64,000 bases of DNA. It comes from Jacaranda mimosifolia (taxonomy: Eukaryota > Streptophyta > Magnoliopsida > Lamiales > Bignoniaceae). Positions 10,609 through 23,585 of this stretch are shown piece by piece. The position numbers and the translations under genes are program-made. Positions within the stretch are counted from its first letter, which is position 1. The number at the start of each line of letters is the position of its first letter. The DNA lies in assembly GCA_018894105.1 (NCBI GenBank), contig CM032120.1:29844710-29908709 (forward strand), in the 5' to 3' direction. The notes beneath the pieces are model-generated. The model made no database searches and had not been told where the DNA came from. It was given only the letters and a program-made list of their open reading frames with translations.

Positions 10609-13600
10609 ATGGCGGAGTACAGTGCTGTAGTTTCTCTGAAGCAGGACCTGGAGATGCTCTTGCGCTCCAAACAATGTTTCTCTGAGTCCACGTTGAAGAT
10701 TGTTCAGCTTCTTTTCGACGAAGTCAGTTTGATGGAATCCTTGCTCAGAGATTCCTTGGAGGAGAGCTGCGATCGTGAAATGATGACCCAATTCCACAAT
10801 CGGATCATAGATGCCGCTCATAAAGCTGCAGATTTCCTTGACTTGGAAGTATGGTATTTAGGTATTTATGTATGCTCAAATTTTGTTCTCTGTTGATTTT
10901 CTTCTGTATCCTGGAACAGGACCAATACCTACCGATGGTCTTCGTGATATTTAGTCCGAATCGAAAAAGAAAAAAAGGTACGGTTGAAAGTATAAACAGT
11001 GCTGGTCCGCTTGACTGGACAATTTTGCAAAAAATAACAGAAGAGATTACCTGCATCAGTAAGGAGTTGAGGAAGATTGGCGATGACAGAAAAGCACTTG
11101 AAACAGCAGTGCCTCTAAATCTAGAGAGTTCGGCATCCAACACAGGCAAGCTTGACTATGAGAACACCATCTGTTATCTTGATACTGAAATTTAGCTTTG
11201 CTAAATGCTTGTGTATTTGCCAAACTGATGCTAATAAACTAATTATAATGGTGGTTCCATATATGTATTTTATTGTAATCCAAATTTGGGGATGGAACTC
11301 AGTTTTTGTGTCTTTATCTTTTAATACAGCTTAACTTGGTTTGTTGCTGACAATCGGATGATCATCTTTTTTCCTTTTCACGTTCAGATGGTTCTAAAAA
11401 TCTAGATATAAAGTTTTAAGACCTTTTGTGAATGGATGACTAATGAACTCATGCTTCTGGAGCAGGTAACTCAACTTTCTTGAATCCATCACGTAGATCA
11501 CCAAATGAAGATGGCAAACTGGTGGGCCTTGAAAAAGATTTGGAAGCGTTGTTAGATTGCCTAACTGGATTACCATTAAAGCTCCAAGTTCTCCCAGTCA
11601 TTGGAATGGGTGGGATTGGCAAGACAACTTTTGCCAAGAAATTATATGATCATCCTCTTGTCATGCATCAATTTTACGTTTGTGCTTGGGACACTGTCTC
11701 GCAAGAATATCAACTGAAAGAAATGTTGTTAGGCCTTCTAAGCTGTATTACCGATCTATCAGATGAGATCTATGAAAGGAGCAATGAACAATTAACAGAA
11801 CAAATGTATAGAAGTTTAAAGGGTAAGAGGTATCTCATTGCGTTAGATGATATGTGGGATAACAGAGCTTGGGATGATTTGAAGGGAGCTTTTCCGGATG
11901 ACAAGAATGGTAGTAGAATTATGCTGACCAGTCGTCTCAGAGATGTGGCTGCTCATTCAAGTCCAAATGTTCCTCCTCACTGTTTGCGTTGTTTAAATCT
12001 AGAAGAAAGTTGGAAGCTACTTTGTTCGAAGATCTTTGCAAATGGGTCCTGTCCTCTGGAGCTGGTACCTGTCGGGAAGCAAGTAGCTCATAAATGCTAG
12101 GGACTTCCACTTGCGATAGTTGTGGTTGGAGGGCTTTTATCAAAAATGAAAAAGACATCAAAAGTTTGGGAAGAAGTTGCTCAAAATGTCGGCTCGTTGG
12201 TTATGGAAGACCCTGAGCATTGCCACAGGGTACTAGCTTTAAGTTACAATCATTTGCCCAATCCATTGAAAGCTTGCTTCCTCTACATGGGAGTTTTTCC
12301 AGAAGATTATGAAATTTCTCCTAAAAAATTGTTACATTTATGGATTGCAGAGGGATTTGTCCAGCATAAGAGGCAAAAGACATTGGAAGAAGTTGCAGAG
12401 GACTACTTGGAGGACCTCATTGCCAGAAGTCTTATTATGGTGAAGAGAAAAAGGTCCAATGGTAGGATCAAGACATGTTGCATCCATGATCTCATGAGAG
12501 AATTATGCTTGAGAGAATCTCAAAAAGAAAACTTTCTTCATGTAATTCGTAGTTGTAGGGAAATGTCCATGAGAAGTAACACAGGACTGCTTCTTGAGAG
12601 AGACCTGCATTATATGCAACGGCTTGCATTTGCTTCCAACATTCGCATGTATATGAAATTAGAAGCTATATTTCCATTCACCCGTTCTCTCTTTTGCTTT
12701 GAAGAACTAAGACCAATAGACCTTAAAGGATGCTCAGGCATATACTTCAAATTACTTAAAGTATTGGATATGATGCATGTACATCTTCCTGAGCTACCAC
12801 CAGGGATATTACACTTAACTCGTTTGAAGTTCCTGGCACTGACCATACAAAACCCCTTTCCTTTATCAAGTCTTTTGGAACTTCACAGCCTACAGACGTG
12901 CATTGTTGATGGTGAATGGAATGGCCATTTATCCAGAGAATTCTGGGATATGACTGAACTAAGGCATTTTCATTTGAAAAGGAGATCGTTGTCTTGTGAG
13001 AGAATATATCATGATTTCAAGGATTTGGAATTTTGTCGGACTACAGTATTGCAGAATTTACAATCACTGTCGACATTACCCCCTCAAAGTTGTACCGTGA
13101 TAATCTTTTGCTCCATGCACAACTTAAAGAAACTGGGAGTATATGAAACTGAACAGGACCGGTGCGGTGGGTGGTTCAAAAATGTTGTCTTCTTAAAACA
13201 ACTTGAGACGCTGAAGTATGTCTTCTCTAATCCATTTGCTAGTCTACTGGTTAAACCAGAGCGCCTTCCATCATGGAATGTTTTCCACCTAAAGCTGATG
13301 AAATTGACTCTGAGTGGCACCTCATTTCCATGGGAGGATATGCTGCAGCTCAGTAAGTTACCTAACCTGGAGGTGCTCAAACTGAAAAATTATGCCTTTT
13401 CAGGTGCAGCCTGGAAACTAGGAGAAGGCAGTTTTAATTGTCTCAAATTCCTGCTAATTGGCAGCACAAATCTAGAGCTCTGGGAGGCTGATGCTTCTCA
13501 CTTTCCAAGCCTTCAGCATCTTGTATTGAGGCATTGCAGATCATTGAAACAAATCCCTTGTGGCATTGGTCAAGCACCTTTGCTAGAGAAGATTGAATTG

Positions 13601-13702
13601 CACTGCTGTAAGGATTCTGCTGCAGCTTCTGCAAGGCAATTACAAGAAGAACAGCAGAGCTTGGGAAACGATTGGCTTACTGTTTACATCACCAAAAGGT
13701 AA
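10609..13702 (+). pseudogene. CC-NB-ARC-LRR resistance gene with one in-frame stop
   Basis: Intracellular immune receptor of the Rx/R1-like class. Predicted exons: 10609-10848, 10920-11145 and 11466-13702, giving 900 codons before the final stop. The start MAEYSAVVSLKQDL is the usual N-terminus of this class; the first 80 residues form a coiled-coil Rx_N-like domain. NB-ARC motifs: P-loop GMGGIGKTT (about residue 202), kinase-2 LIALDDMWD (about 279), RNBS-B GSRIMLTSR, then GLPLA and an IHD (MHD-equivalent, about 495), followed by degenerate leucine-rich repeats to the C-terminus. Codon 367 is TAG (12098-12100), just before GLPLA, in the same frame as everything downstream. Only this codon breaks the gene, so it is a recent pseudogene, a truncated CC-NB product, or a sequencing error. 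Intron 1 is GT-AG (71 bp). Intron 2 fits a GC-AG intron (donor AG|GCAAGC) or a weaker GT donor at 11128; both keep frame. Confidence 0.85.
11603..11625 (+). promoter_or_regulatory. possible miR482/2118 target site in P-loop codons
   Basis: The bases encoding GMGGIGK (GGAATGGGTGGGATTGGCAA and following) match the conserved P-loop coding sequence that the miR482/2118 family targets in many eudicot NLR genes. The miRNA itself is not in the window; this is a prediction from family knowledge. Confidence 0.35.
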
Positions 13703-15602
13703 ATTATAAGGCAAAAGTCCAATTTGGAGTATTTGATGTTCATATTGTTTTAGAAAGTCAATATTTTATGTCAAGTTGCAGGTGACAAAATTTCACCTTC
13801 TATGCTCGAGGTAATGATTGTTTATTGGCTAGCAGTAACATCTCTAATAGAATGGGGCAAAAACTGGACAGTGCAAGGGTGCTGGAAAACTACTGCCAGA
13901 AATACTGCTGTAGTTAGGTTATCATGAATATTAAGAGTGAGCATGATTGTGAGAATATGTGAATGATGTATTGTCTGTCTGAGTATGTGCATTTCTTGGG
14001 CTAATGAATTTGCATTGCCTGACCTGCATTAATTTTAAAGAGATAATAGTTTCGTATGTTCACTTTTAATTTCTGTTTGGCTTTTGGTAGAATTTCATAT
14101 AAAAAAGTCATCTTATTTCATTCATTTAAAAAGCATGTATGACTTGCTGCTCTACTTGAAGATTGAGTTAATAAGGTCGTGATTGTTTGTGATTTCATTT
14201 CTCATTTTCAAATTTTCCTGAGAAAAATTTTCAAATGTCTAACCAACACTTACTCTTTCCATTGAATGGGATGCCCTTTAAACAGAAGTGCGTGACAACA
14301 TTCTCTCAAATTATTGAAAAGATTATATTGGTGGCACCAACAAAAAGAAAATGATGAAGAAAATTGACCTGAAAAATCCTTGATTGTTAGAAAAAGTGAG
14401 CAGTAAGACACTCAATTCGCTTTTTCTAAGTAGTGGGGATATAAAATACTAAATCATCCAGTCGGATGGTGTTTACAAATAGGTTTTCACATTGTTGTTC
14501 ATTATTCAGGAAGAGTTAAAAGTTTTGCCTGCTAATTTTTCTTCGTTCTTTTCTTTCTTTCTATCTTTCATTTTTTTTTTCTCTCCCCCCCCCCCCCCTC
14601 AGCTGCTAGTATGTAATCTGTATTTAACTAAAATTAATATTCCTAGCCAGAATAGTATAGTCGATACTCCTTTTTTTCATCTGTTTGTTATGTGAATCTC
14701 ATTCAGTTGGAAGCGATAAAAGAATATTCAATAACATCAAATGAGCTTCCAGTTATTAAGATAGCAACAGAATCTTTTGTGCTTTTTGGGTTAAATAAGG
14801 ATGTCTGTTGATTCATATGACTTGCTTAACATTAGGGCAAGCCTATTTTTCTCCAATTGTAAACATCATGTGTGCATTTAGTGCCACAAACTTTGCTGGC
14901 ATTTTCCAACTGTCATACGGTGTTGCTTGAAACTGACCTCAAAGACTTTATTTCTACCTTAATAGGCTTATGGAGAAACACTTTTTTTCGCAATCTACAT
15001 AACTCCTACTAATCAAGCTAGCTTGGCATCTTCCTGCGCATGTTTTCATTGACTAGTATATTTTGTTGGGGTGGGTCTGCTCTTATCATAAGTCCAGAAA
15101 ATATATTGTTTCTCAAACTAAAGATTCCATTTTATCTTTTTTGATATATTTTTGCTATTTGTATATTCTTGTTTCTCTGATAGGAATTTTACTGATTTAT
15201 CTACTCTTGAATATTGATGCATCATCATCACCATCAATATTGATATGCACTCATCCTTGCCTATGCTCTGCCCCTTCTTCTTTGATGTGCTCTTAGGTGC
15301 ACTTTTTTCTCTCAATGTCATGTGGATAAGTTCCCCATGTTCTTCTATATTGTCATCATCTTCTCTTAAACTTGATTTGGCTGAAACTTTTCCCTTTAAT
15401 TTTAGCTCTGATTTGGCTTTATGCTTGAACAGATCAAGTAGGTAGAGATTCAAATTCTAGTCTTCTACAAAATTTCTTGATTCCTCTTTATTATGTGCTC
15501 AACAGAAATTTTTAGATTCTATCTGGACAGAGCGGAATACACTGCTCTACAGAATTTTATACTTTTTTCTGTTTATTGATTAGATTAGTTGTGTGCGAAT
15601 AT
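13703..15602. other. NLR 3' flank and intergenic DNA
   Basis: The first 300 bases probably include the NLR 3' untranslated region. There is a long pyrimidine tract (about 14540-14600) ending in about 13 C. A minus-strand frame at 15118-15453 (111 codons, lysine/serine-rich with an acidic patch) has no recognisable domain and may be chance. Nothing else is supported. Confidence 0.5.
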
Positions 15603-15605
15603 TTA

Positions 15606-15988
15606 GAGGGTGTTTGGCTAATCTTATTTAAAATGTTTTATAAACTCATGCATCTTATAAGTTGTTTTGGAGTTTATAAGATGTTAGATCTTTTGAAAAA
15701 TAAGTTCTTAAAGTGTTTAGATAAAATATATCTTGGAGCTTATAAAATGTTAGTAATGGCACTTTGGATATTAATATGATTAAAATTAAGCTAGCTTGTT
15801 AAGATTTTTAAAATAAGTTATGCATTACTTACTTTTTTAAAAAGAACTTATAAGCTCATAACATTTTATTTTAGAAATTTATAAGCTCTTTTTTAAAAAA
15901 AATTACCAAACATTTTTTCACATTTTATAAATTCTGAAACATCTTATAAGATGTTTTTAGGAGCTTATGAGCTCATCCAAACACCCTC
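15606..15988. mobile_element. Tourist-like (PIF/Harbinger) MITE
   Basis: A 383-bp element with ends GAGGGTGTTTGG and CCAAACACCCTC, perfectly inverted, flanked by TTA on both sides (15603-15605 and 15989-15991). The interior is AT-rich, non-coding and itself rich in inverted words such as CTTATAAG, so the whole element can fold on itself. Size, ends and TTA duplication are diagnostic of Tourist MITEs. Confidence 0.9.
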
Positions 15989-15991
15989 TTA

Positions 15992-18635
15992 ATTTATTTT
16001 CTGTGTGAAATCTTTTTGGTCATGGTTGTATGTGATTCTACCAATTGATAACAGCTTCAATCTTCCAATTGGTGAGTATATATTCTTCCTATAATGCATA
16101 TTATTCGAATGTACGCATTGGCACGCATGGCAGCAAAGAATGGGATAAAATTTCAATTCTATAACCTTATTCAATAATATATAATGTACATAATACTTAT
16201 ATGTGAAAAAATGACACATTTGAAAATAACTCCCATTTTCATTTGCTGACAATTAATTATTTATCATTATAATACGTATTATATATATTATTTACAATGA
16301 TTTTTACTAATTAATTTGGTCATTACTACGATATTGGATTTTTGGGTAGTTTAAATAATTAGGAGCAAATAAACAAAGGTGCATTTTAAAACAATCACTA
16401 ATAATCATTTTATTGGGCAATTTAATATTAATTATTATAAAGTATTGTCAATGTATTGAGGCACATATTAAAATAACTTATAAATAATGGTAAAATAACT
16501 CATTATAAATAAAAAGTTGTCTCAAGCGCTTTATATCTTCACAATCTTTAAATTGACATCCATATATATATATATATATATATATATTTGTGTCCACACT
16601 GATGGAGGTTGTTTGTTTAAATGTCTTCATATGCATTGGAAGCAATTTTCAAACTTTTAGAATTAAAAAGAGCAGCCCCTTATTATATCAAGATGTTAAT
16701 AAAGGCAATTTTGTCTTTTTGTAATTGAAAGAAATAAATTGGATATTCATGCTTTTATAATACTATATTGACATTCATATTCATATAGATAGATAGACAA
16801 ACAAGAGTTTTACTAGTGCACTTATGTATTTATCTTCATTAGCAACTAACTAATAAATTATTGTTATAGCTGTGATTGAATATACAGAGTACACATTGTT
16901 TGAATTAAAAAATAAAAATGAAAAAAGTGAATGCAGTTGAGCACTCTCTCCAACCTACCATCACAAAATACCATGTTCACATCATACTCCTTTATTGCGA
17001 ATAAAGTAATAAAATGCAACTTTCAGAAAAAGGTAAATATCAAAGATGCTTTTAAAAAAACTTGCGAATTAAGGATGTCCTGAGGCCATTCATCCTTGCC
17101 AATTAGGTCCGTCCATTCACACAAATGTGAGCGTTGAATAGGAAGATTTTAGAATTGCAAACGAAGAAAATAAGGATTAGAATTGCAAAAGATGAATTTT
17201 AAAGATTTATAGAGTACAATAGTAGGTGGTATCATAATGATAGTACTCTATATATATAAGTTGTACTTATGATAATTAAAAATAATAATGATAGTACTTT
17301 AAAAAAATCACTCGAAAACATATTAAAAAGGGTTGGTGCTTTATATATTGATATGATGGTATCCGAATATATCTGACTAACTCACGTAGTATTCGTAAGC
17401 ATATGGGGGGAGGTTTTATCATTTTGAGAAGGCATCGCGATGAATAAGATAGGTGAATAACATATAAATGTTTTTAAAGTCCTTGAATTTTTCGATGTAA
17501 AATAAGATTTAACATGATCAATATGTAAGTTTTAATAACAATTGTTACGTTACAATTTTTTTATATTTTCTTGTAAAAAATATTTGATAGTAAATTAAAT
17601 ACATTTAATATACACACACACACACATATACAAAATGAAATACCTGATAAAATATAATAAAAAAATAAAAAAAAATAGATAATTGGTCGTCTGACTGCCA
17701 CCTCATACCAGCTAACTTTTTATTAGTTCAAGGTTTATTATGTATCTTCAATCCCATATATAAATAAACATGGCAGCAAAAGTTATAAAATGGTAATGAA
17801 ATTCACTTATAGATGTTACCAAAAGCATACTTGTAAGTCCCGTGTCCGTAGATGTTCAATATTAATTCTATTGTCATTTATTTCAAAAACCTATCTCATA
17901 CTTTTGAAAAGACTGCATTTTATAAGTTAGTTACTATAATATTTGATATTTTGACTATACTTATATAAACTTTAGGATAAATAAGGAGAAAATAATGCAA
18001 ATAAAATAAAAAAGAAAAAATAAATAATTAGAAAAAATAGAGAGGAAAGAAAAAAATTATATTTTTATCATTTTTAAAATTAGATTAAGTTTATCAACTC
18101 ATAAAATAACATAGCGAAGTTTATTGATACCTGTCTATATATGGTATAGATTTATTACCTTCAATTTTAATTCAATGAGATAATTTAAATTATTATTTTC
18201 GTAAAAAGAAAATCACAAAGGATCTTTGTAGAGAGTATTAAACTACTTTTTATCCCAGGTCATGTGCAAGATTACAATCCCAATTTTGTCTTTAAAAAAA
18301 CATTAATTCAGACAAGTTACAGAGAACTAAAAAAATATATATATATTCTTCAGCTGTCAGAAGTTGTGAGAATATTTTTAGAAGGAAATTGACAGTTCAT
18401 GTTCAAACTCCATTGTCCAAAGAATATATGTTGGTTTATACATCATACATACATAGACACTATATCCCAATTTTTCCAGCCCATCCCACCCCACAGCTGT
18501 CCTCAAGGATCATGCGCCTAATCCTATGTATCCTCCTTCCTTCCTTTGTCCTTCAATATCTTTCCAAAACTAGCTAAAACATCAAGTAACTCTTCTCCAC
18601 GGTCACACAGCAGAAAGAAAAAGACACAAGTACCC
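15992..18635. other. AT-rich intergenic DNA between NLR and KOR1
   Basis: No supported gene. Contains a (TA)n microsatellite at about 16561-16588 and a short (CA)n at about 17610. The last 80 bases or so are probably the 3' untranslated region of the minus-strand KOR1 gene. Confidence 0.6.
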
Positions 18636-21600
18636 TTATGGCTTCCAAGGAGCTGGCGGCGGAGGTGGTGTTGGAAACATGGGCGGCACAGCTGAGAAAA
18701 TTGTGTTCTTGTCAATCCCCACTTTCGTATCACCAGATAGAGCCACAAGAGCTGCAACTAGTCCAGCATTGCCGGCGAGTGTTGGCTCTGTATAGTTGTA
18801 ATTTGTACGCACATCGTGGAAACCATCATGCCTGTCGGGGCCAGCAACCATAGCTCCAACAATGGTATTAGGATTTGGCTTCTTGGAGTCCCTCCATTTC
18901 CATCCTCCCTTACAATTATACTTGACCTTGTTCTTAGGAATAGATGCACCTCTGTGGTGGACATGCTTGGGATAATGATTGCCAAAGCCCACAACGTAAC
19001 TCATCTTCCTCGGATTTTTTCCGAGGATGTAATTGATCTGAAATGGGAATGGAGATATTCGTTATTATCGTATTATATAGTCACCAATAATTTAAATAGC
19101 ATTTTTCAAACCGTATAGCGCCTCTGGTACCTGGGTCTCGGCAAATTCACGAATGACGTCAGCTGAGTAGAAATGGGGTCCACAGTACCACCCAGGTGTA
19201 TCAGCAGCTTTCATGTAGTCACTAAACACTGTAGCCAGGAAGGCTGCATTGACTACATACTGAAGAGGCTGAGGTGCTCCATGATTTAACTGGATCATGC
19301 CTCCTGTTTAGGTTGTCCCAGAATGATTACTTAAAAATGTAACAGGACTGAACCAGTAATTATCCTCCACATGTGCAAGAAAGCAAAATTGATTACCTTT
19401 TGTTCTGTTAAAGGATGTATAATATGGTAGGAAGGAGCACATGAATATGCTTGTCTGGTTGTGAAATGTTCTCAAAATTTCTTCATAAGGATAGCCAGGG
19501 CTCAGGAATAATCTTAATCGACTCAGAAGCACCTAAATAGAGAAGTGTCACTAACAATCAATAAAAGCTCTTTAGCACAAGTTGGAACTAGACAATTGAA
19601 CATCTTTTGGCGCAGATAAACAATATTCCGACACATCCTACGTAATAAAATGGAACTTGTAGCTAACATTCCTAGTCATACATAACAGAAGAACAAACAG
19701 AAACATTTTGTTGGGCTTACTTGAGCTCCAGCAAGCTTATTGTCCCAACTTAGGACACCGTAAAATGGTCCTCCCCAGAAAGCACCAGCATGCTTGGCAA
19801 TACCAGGAGTTGTGGCAAGCTGAAGATAGGAAGAATTACCCGTAGCATAATACAACCAAGTTGCACCCCACACAAATTCATCCCAGTAACTTGTGGAATT
19901 ATAGAAAATTGCTGCCTCGGTACCAACACTGTATCTACCTCGCTGATCCCTAGAGAATTTAAAGAGAGTCTTGGCACCATGGACAAGCTTTTGTGAGTAG
20001 GCCTTGTTGTCCTTGAAAACAATAGATGCAGAAGCCAAAGCAGCAGCCATCTCCGCAGCAAGATCTGAGCAACTACTACATTCAGTAACAGGTCTATCAT
20101 AATCAATGTCCTCTGGACGCATCCAACAATAGTGATCATTGGGTTCAGGCCCTCCCGAGGTATCCCCTTTGCCAACCTGCCAATTAGAAACTACAGACAC
20201 TTAGTACTTGTGCATGGCCACAGAATTTGGGTTATAAACTTAAGCCCATGAAAAATGAACTTTAAGCAGTAAGAATAAGCACACTCATCAAGTAAGCAAG
20301 TGATCAAATATCTAGTCAAAAGACAAATTTTAAAGTTTAAACACATAGCGACAGAGAGACAGTACATTAAAACACTACAAGTAAATTAAAATAACAGGTA
20401 TACAAAACATGAGATGATCTGGTAAATTTCTAATAATTTGAGTATGATTTATATCAAAACTGGAGTTTCCTTAGACTGTTATGTGCCAACAATGCTGCAG
20501 TATTACCTGTGCAACAATTCGATCAATTGAATCAGCAGTGTGATTAAATGTCTTGAGGAAGTAATCAGTCCCCCACTTGATAATATCTTTGACATGATTA
20601 AGCTCTCCAGCTGCTTCATACTTTGCACTGTATTCTATCACACTCCAACTCAACATAGTCATGGCAAAAGATTGAGGGAAATTGAACTTTATTGCATCTC
20701 CGGCATCATAATAGCCACCAGTCAGATCCTTAAACAAAGTTGAAGAATCAGCCTTCCCGTCCTTTAAACACGAGTTTCCCCTCCATGATACATTATTGTG
20801 TTTTGGTAGTTTTCCAGCTGTAAATTGGAGCACCAGGCATTAGATTAAGTGCATTAAATGATGAATAAAAAGACAGAAAATTAATGAATTAGCCAACAAC
20901 TACAACCACTGCAACTAAAAATCACTTCTGTCATTCCAACTTCCATTTTTGCTACGCAAAAGCCAAAGTGCAATCCAGATAAAGCCTCCCTTCTGATCAA
21001 TGGTAAAAGTAGTTGTCCATGTCCATATATGTTAAGGCAACATACAATAATAATAACATAATAAACTTCAGAAACTGACATCTGTCACTCTTTCTGCTTT
21101 CTCCAGCATTTCAAATCCACTAATCACCTCCACAAATGCATAATAAAATTATGAAAAAATAAAAAACCTCAGTCATGATATACAACCCAAGAATATCTCA
21201 AGCATTCATGAAAAAAATATATATAAAAAAAAAAAAGTTCTTAAATTTTCCATCCAGTCGTGCTCCTGGACATCAGACACCCAAATTCACCAGATCCAGT
21301 ATAACCAACAACTAAAATCAAGCAAAAACTAACAAATCACATCTTAGGACTGTAAATATGTTAACTTACAGCGCTGAGCATTAAAGAACATGAGGGCCTT
21401 GTTCAACGCTAACGTGTAATTATCCGGCGGCGGCGGGCGGTGGTGGTGGCGCGGCACCGTCTTAACGATCAAGGTAATAAACCCAGCCAAAAACCCGGCA
21501 GCTAAAATAGTCCCCACAGTCCACACAAAGATTTTCCTGCTGACAATAATGCAGCCCAGATCCACATACTTTTTCTTCTTCTGCTCCCCGGGCCCGAGCA

Positions 21601-21745
21601 GCCAGCTCTGCTGGGTCTCGTCCAGCGGCCGCGACAGCGCCGCCCTGTCGTAGTCCTGCAAGTTCCTGCTCCTGTCGTCGTCCGTGGCTGAGTCAGCCGC
21701 TATCTCCAGCGGCCCTCCCCACGGATCTCTGCCGTACATACTCAT
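18636..21745 (-). CDS. KOR1: KORRIGAN-type membrane endo-1,4-beta-glucanase (GH9)
   Basis: Six exons on the minus strand: 21745-21370, 20817-20507, 20176-19721, 19532-19397, 19303-19131 and 19037-18636. All have GT-AG introns and phases join exactly, giving 617 residues against about 620 in Arabidopsis KOR1. The N-terminus ([27 protein letters not shown]) is nearly unchanged from KOR1. The cytosolic tail carries the LL (49-50) and YVDL (60-63) trafficking motifs, followed by one membrane helix (about 72-94), so it is a type II membrane protein. The GH9 domain has the catalytic GGYYDAGD (D163, D166), the histidine signature HVHHRGAS (about 509-516) and the acidic signature [11 protein letters not shown] (E568). 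It ends in a proline-rich [11 protein letters not shown]. In the family this enzyme works with the cellulose synthase complex in primary and secondary wall formation. No damage is seen; it is the one intact gene here. Confidence 0.97.
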
Positions 21746-22470
21746 TTTCCTCTCTCAACCAAAACAGAAACTTCCAAGAAGCGTGCACCTAATGGAGCTG
21801 GTTTTTTATCCAAGATTTTCTTGAAAATCAATTGTTGATCAATTGATCATGTATCTTCGAAATGCAAGCTCAATTTTTTAGTGAAAGAAAATGAGTAAAG
21901 TTGAGATATGAGGAAATGGGGTGTGGAGATCTTGAGCTTTTTGGGTGTGAAAATGGGACTATAGTGGAGCTAGTGGTAGTAATAATGGATGGGATTTGGG
22001 CTGTGAAGCTGCTGTATTTTTGTATGTGTATATATTATATTTTTATTTTTATTTTATTGGTACTGATTTGTCTATTTGTCTTGCTGAATAATTATAGAAA
22101 TTAGGTTGATGAAAGTGACCGGCCCACTAACGGACAAGGACAGTCTGTCTAATTCTTAAAATTCTTATATCTTAATATTTTGCTAATTTACTGGTAATTA
22201 CAATTACTTGTGGTGTCGGTACCTTAAATTTTAACATAATTCTACTTTAATATCCTTTATGTGATTAAAGGGCAGGCACGTGAACTTTTATGTCCACTTA
22301 GGTAACCAAGAATTTAATTATTGAATGTTTTTTAAGTTGAGTGCCAACGCATTTTGGATACATATGTGCTATATAAATAATAACAATATCAAATTAAAAG
22401 GAGTATTATTGGAAATACATTTTCAATGTTAATATGTAAGTTATAAATGCCATATGTCTCTCTTAATTCG
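21746..22470. other. KOR1 5' leader and upstream region
   Basis: Sequence directly upstream of the KOR1 start on the minus strand, expected to hold its 5' untranslated region and promoter. A 67-codon plus-strand frame (21901-22104) has no recognisable domain and is treated as chance. No clear TATA box could be assigned. Confidence 0.45.
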
Positions 22471-22472
22471 TA

Positions 22473-22645
22473 CTCCTCTCTTTTCAATCTGAATTTTTTA
22501 TTTTATTTTATATTTTATATTTTATTCTATTTTATATGTCATGTGTATTAAAAAAATTTTTATAAAGATAATTGATTCGAGTTTAAATATACTTGACATA
22601 AATTTATTAAATTAAAATAAAAAATTCAAATTGCCCCCATTCAAC
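22473..22645. mobile_element. Stowaway-like MITE
   Basis: A 173-bp element flanked by TA (22471-22472 and 22646-22647). The left end begins CTCCTCTCTTTTCAATC; the reversed right end begins GTTGAATGGGGGCAATT. The two align without gaps for 32 bases, identical over TGAATTTTTTATTTT. Length, TA duplication and the CTCC start fit Stowaway (Tc1/mariner) MITEs; the outermost bases have diverged. Confidence 0.6.
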
Positions 22646-22647
22646 TA

Positions 22648-23582
22648 TTTTTTTTAACTTGAGTAAGGGTCCATGGATAAGCCTTTTTCTTGTTTTTTGG
22701 CTGTCAACTTCTGTTAAACGCATTATCATTTTTCAATAGAACAGTTTATGGTGTAATGAATATGGGTGAGAAAGGGCGCTTGTCCCTTTTCTTAGGTAAG
22801 GTCTCATAATTAAGAGGTTGTAAACTCAAAATCCACTAATGTAGATGTATTAGTTTACTTGTATAAAAGTTTTTTAGTATATTTGATATCTAATTTATAA
22901 ATAATGTAATTATTTTGAATTTGAAATATTAATATAATAATTGTATTCAATTGTTCATAAAAGCAAAGATTTTTTTTTTTTAATGATATATTTGATCTTT
23001 GAATTTTAATACAGAAAAAAATAAAAAACTAGAGCAAGTATCTAAACTATGAAACATAAAGTTGTATTATTTAAAATGAAAAACTTGTCTTTCTAAATTT
23101 TATGATTGAAATAAAGCTCAGAAATAGATTGCTTTAACTTTCCTTTTCCGACGGGGCTTTGCTTATGTCGCACTGCAATATTTCCACCCAACGGGCTATT
23201 CACCAAATTAATGATTGAATATCATGAAGAGTGAAGCCGAATAAATCCTTGAATAGTTTAATTAGGGTATTTTTAATGTGTGATGAGAGATGAGAGATGA
23301 GAGATGAGAGATGATGAGTGATGAGCCCTGTCTCAATTCTCATTTTATTTATCAGAACCTTCTTTAGTCCACCGACAGAAAAAAGAGATGTCTTGGCAGC
23401 CTCATGACCCCAAGTCAGATTTTCCATTGAACAACTCCAAATTGGGCTCCACATATCCAACAAAATAAAAAAAAATAGAATAGAGAAAAAAATTAAAGAC
23501 CAAGTTGAAATTAGCTGTTATTTCAAGAGTTCTTATTAAGTAAGAAAAAAAAAAAAAAGGGTTATTACCTACTACATGTTTG
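22648..23582. other. intergenic DNA with GATGAGA microsatellite
   Basis: No gene is supported. A short tandem repeat of GATGAGA units lies at about 23281-23325. Its reverse complement is open in one frame and gives a spurious histidine/serine-rich reading frame. Confidence 0.6.
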
Positions 23583-23585
23583 CAA

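Noticed and set aside
11937..12161. Minus-strand ORF across the NB-ARC stop region
   Set aside because: Antisense shadow of the NLR coding sequence.
14540..14600. Pyrimidine tract with poly-C as a regulatory element
   Set aside because: Simple low-complexity tract without a gene in the right position; no basis for a function.
18638..19118. Plus-strand ORFs over the KOR1 last exons
   Set aside because: Antisense shadows of a complete, spliced minus-strand gene.
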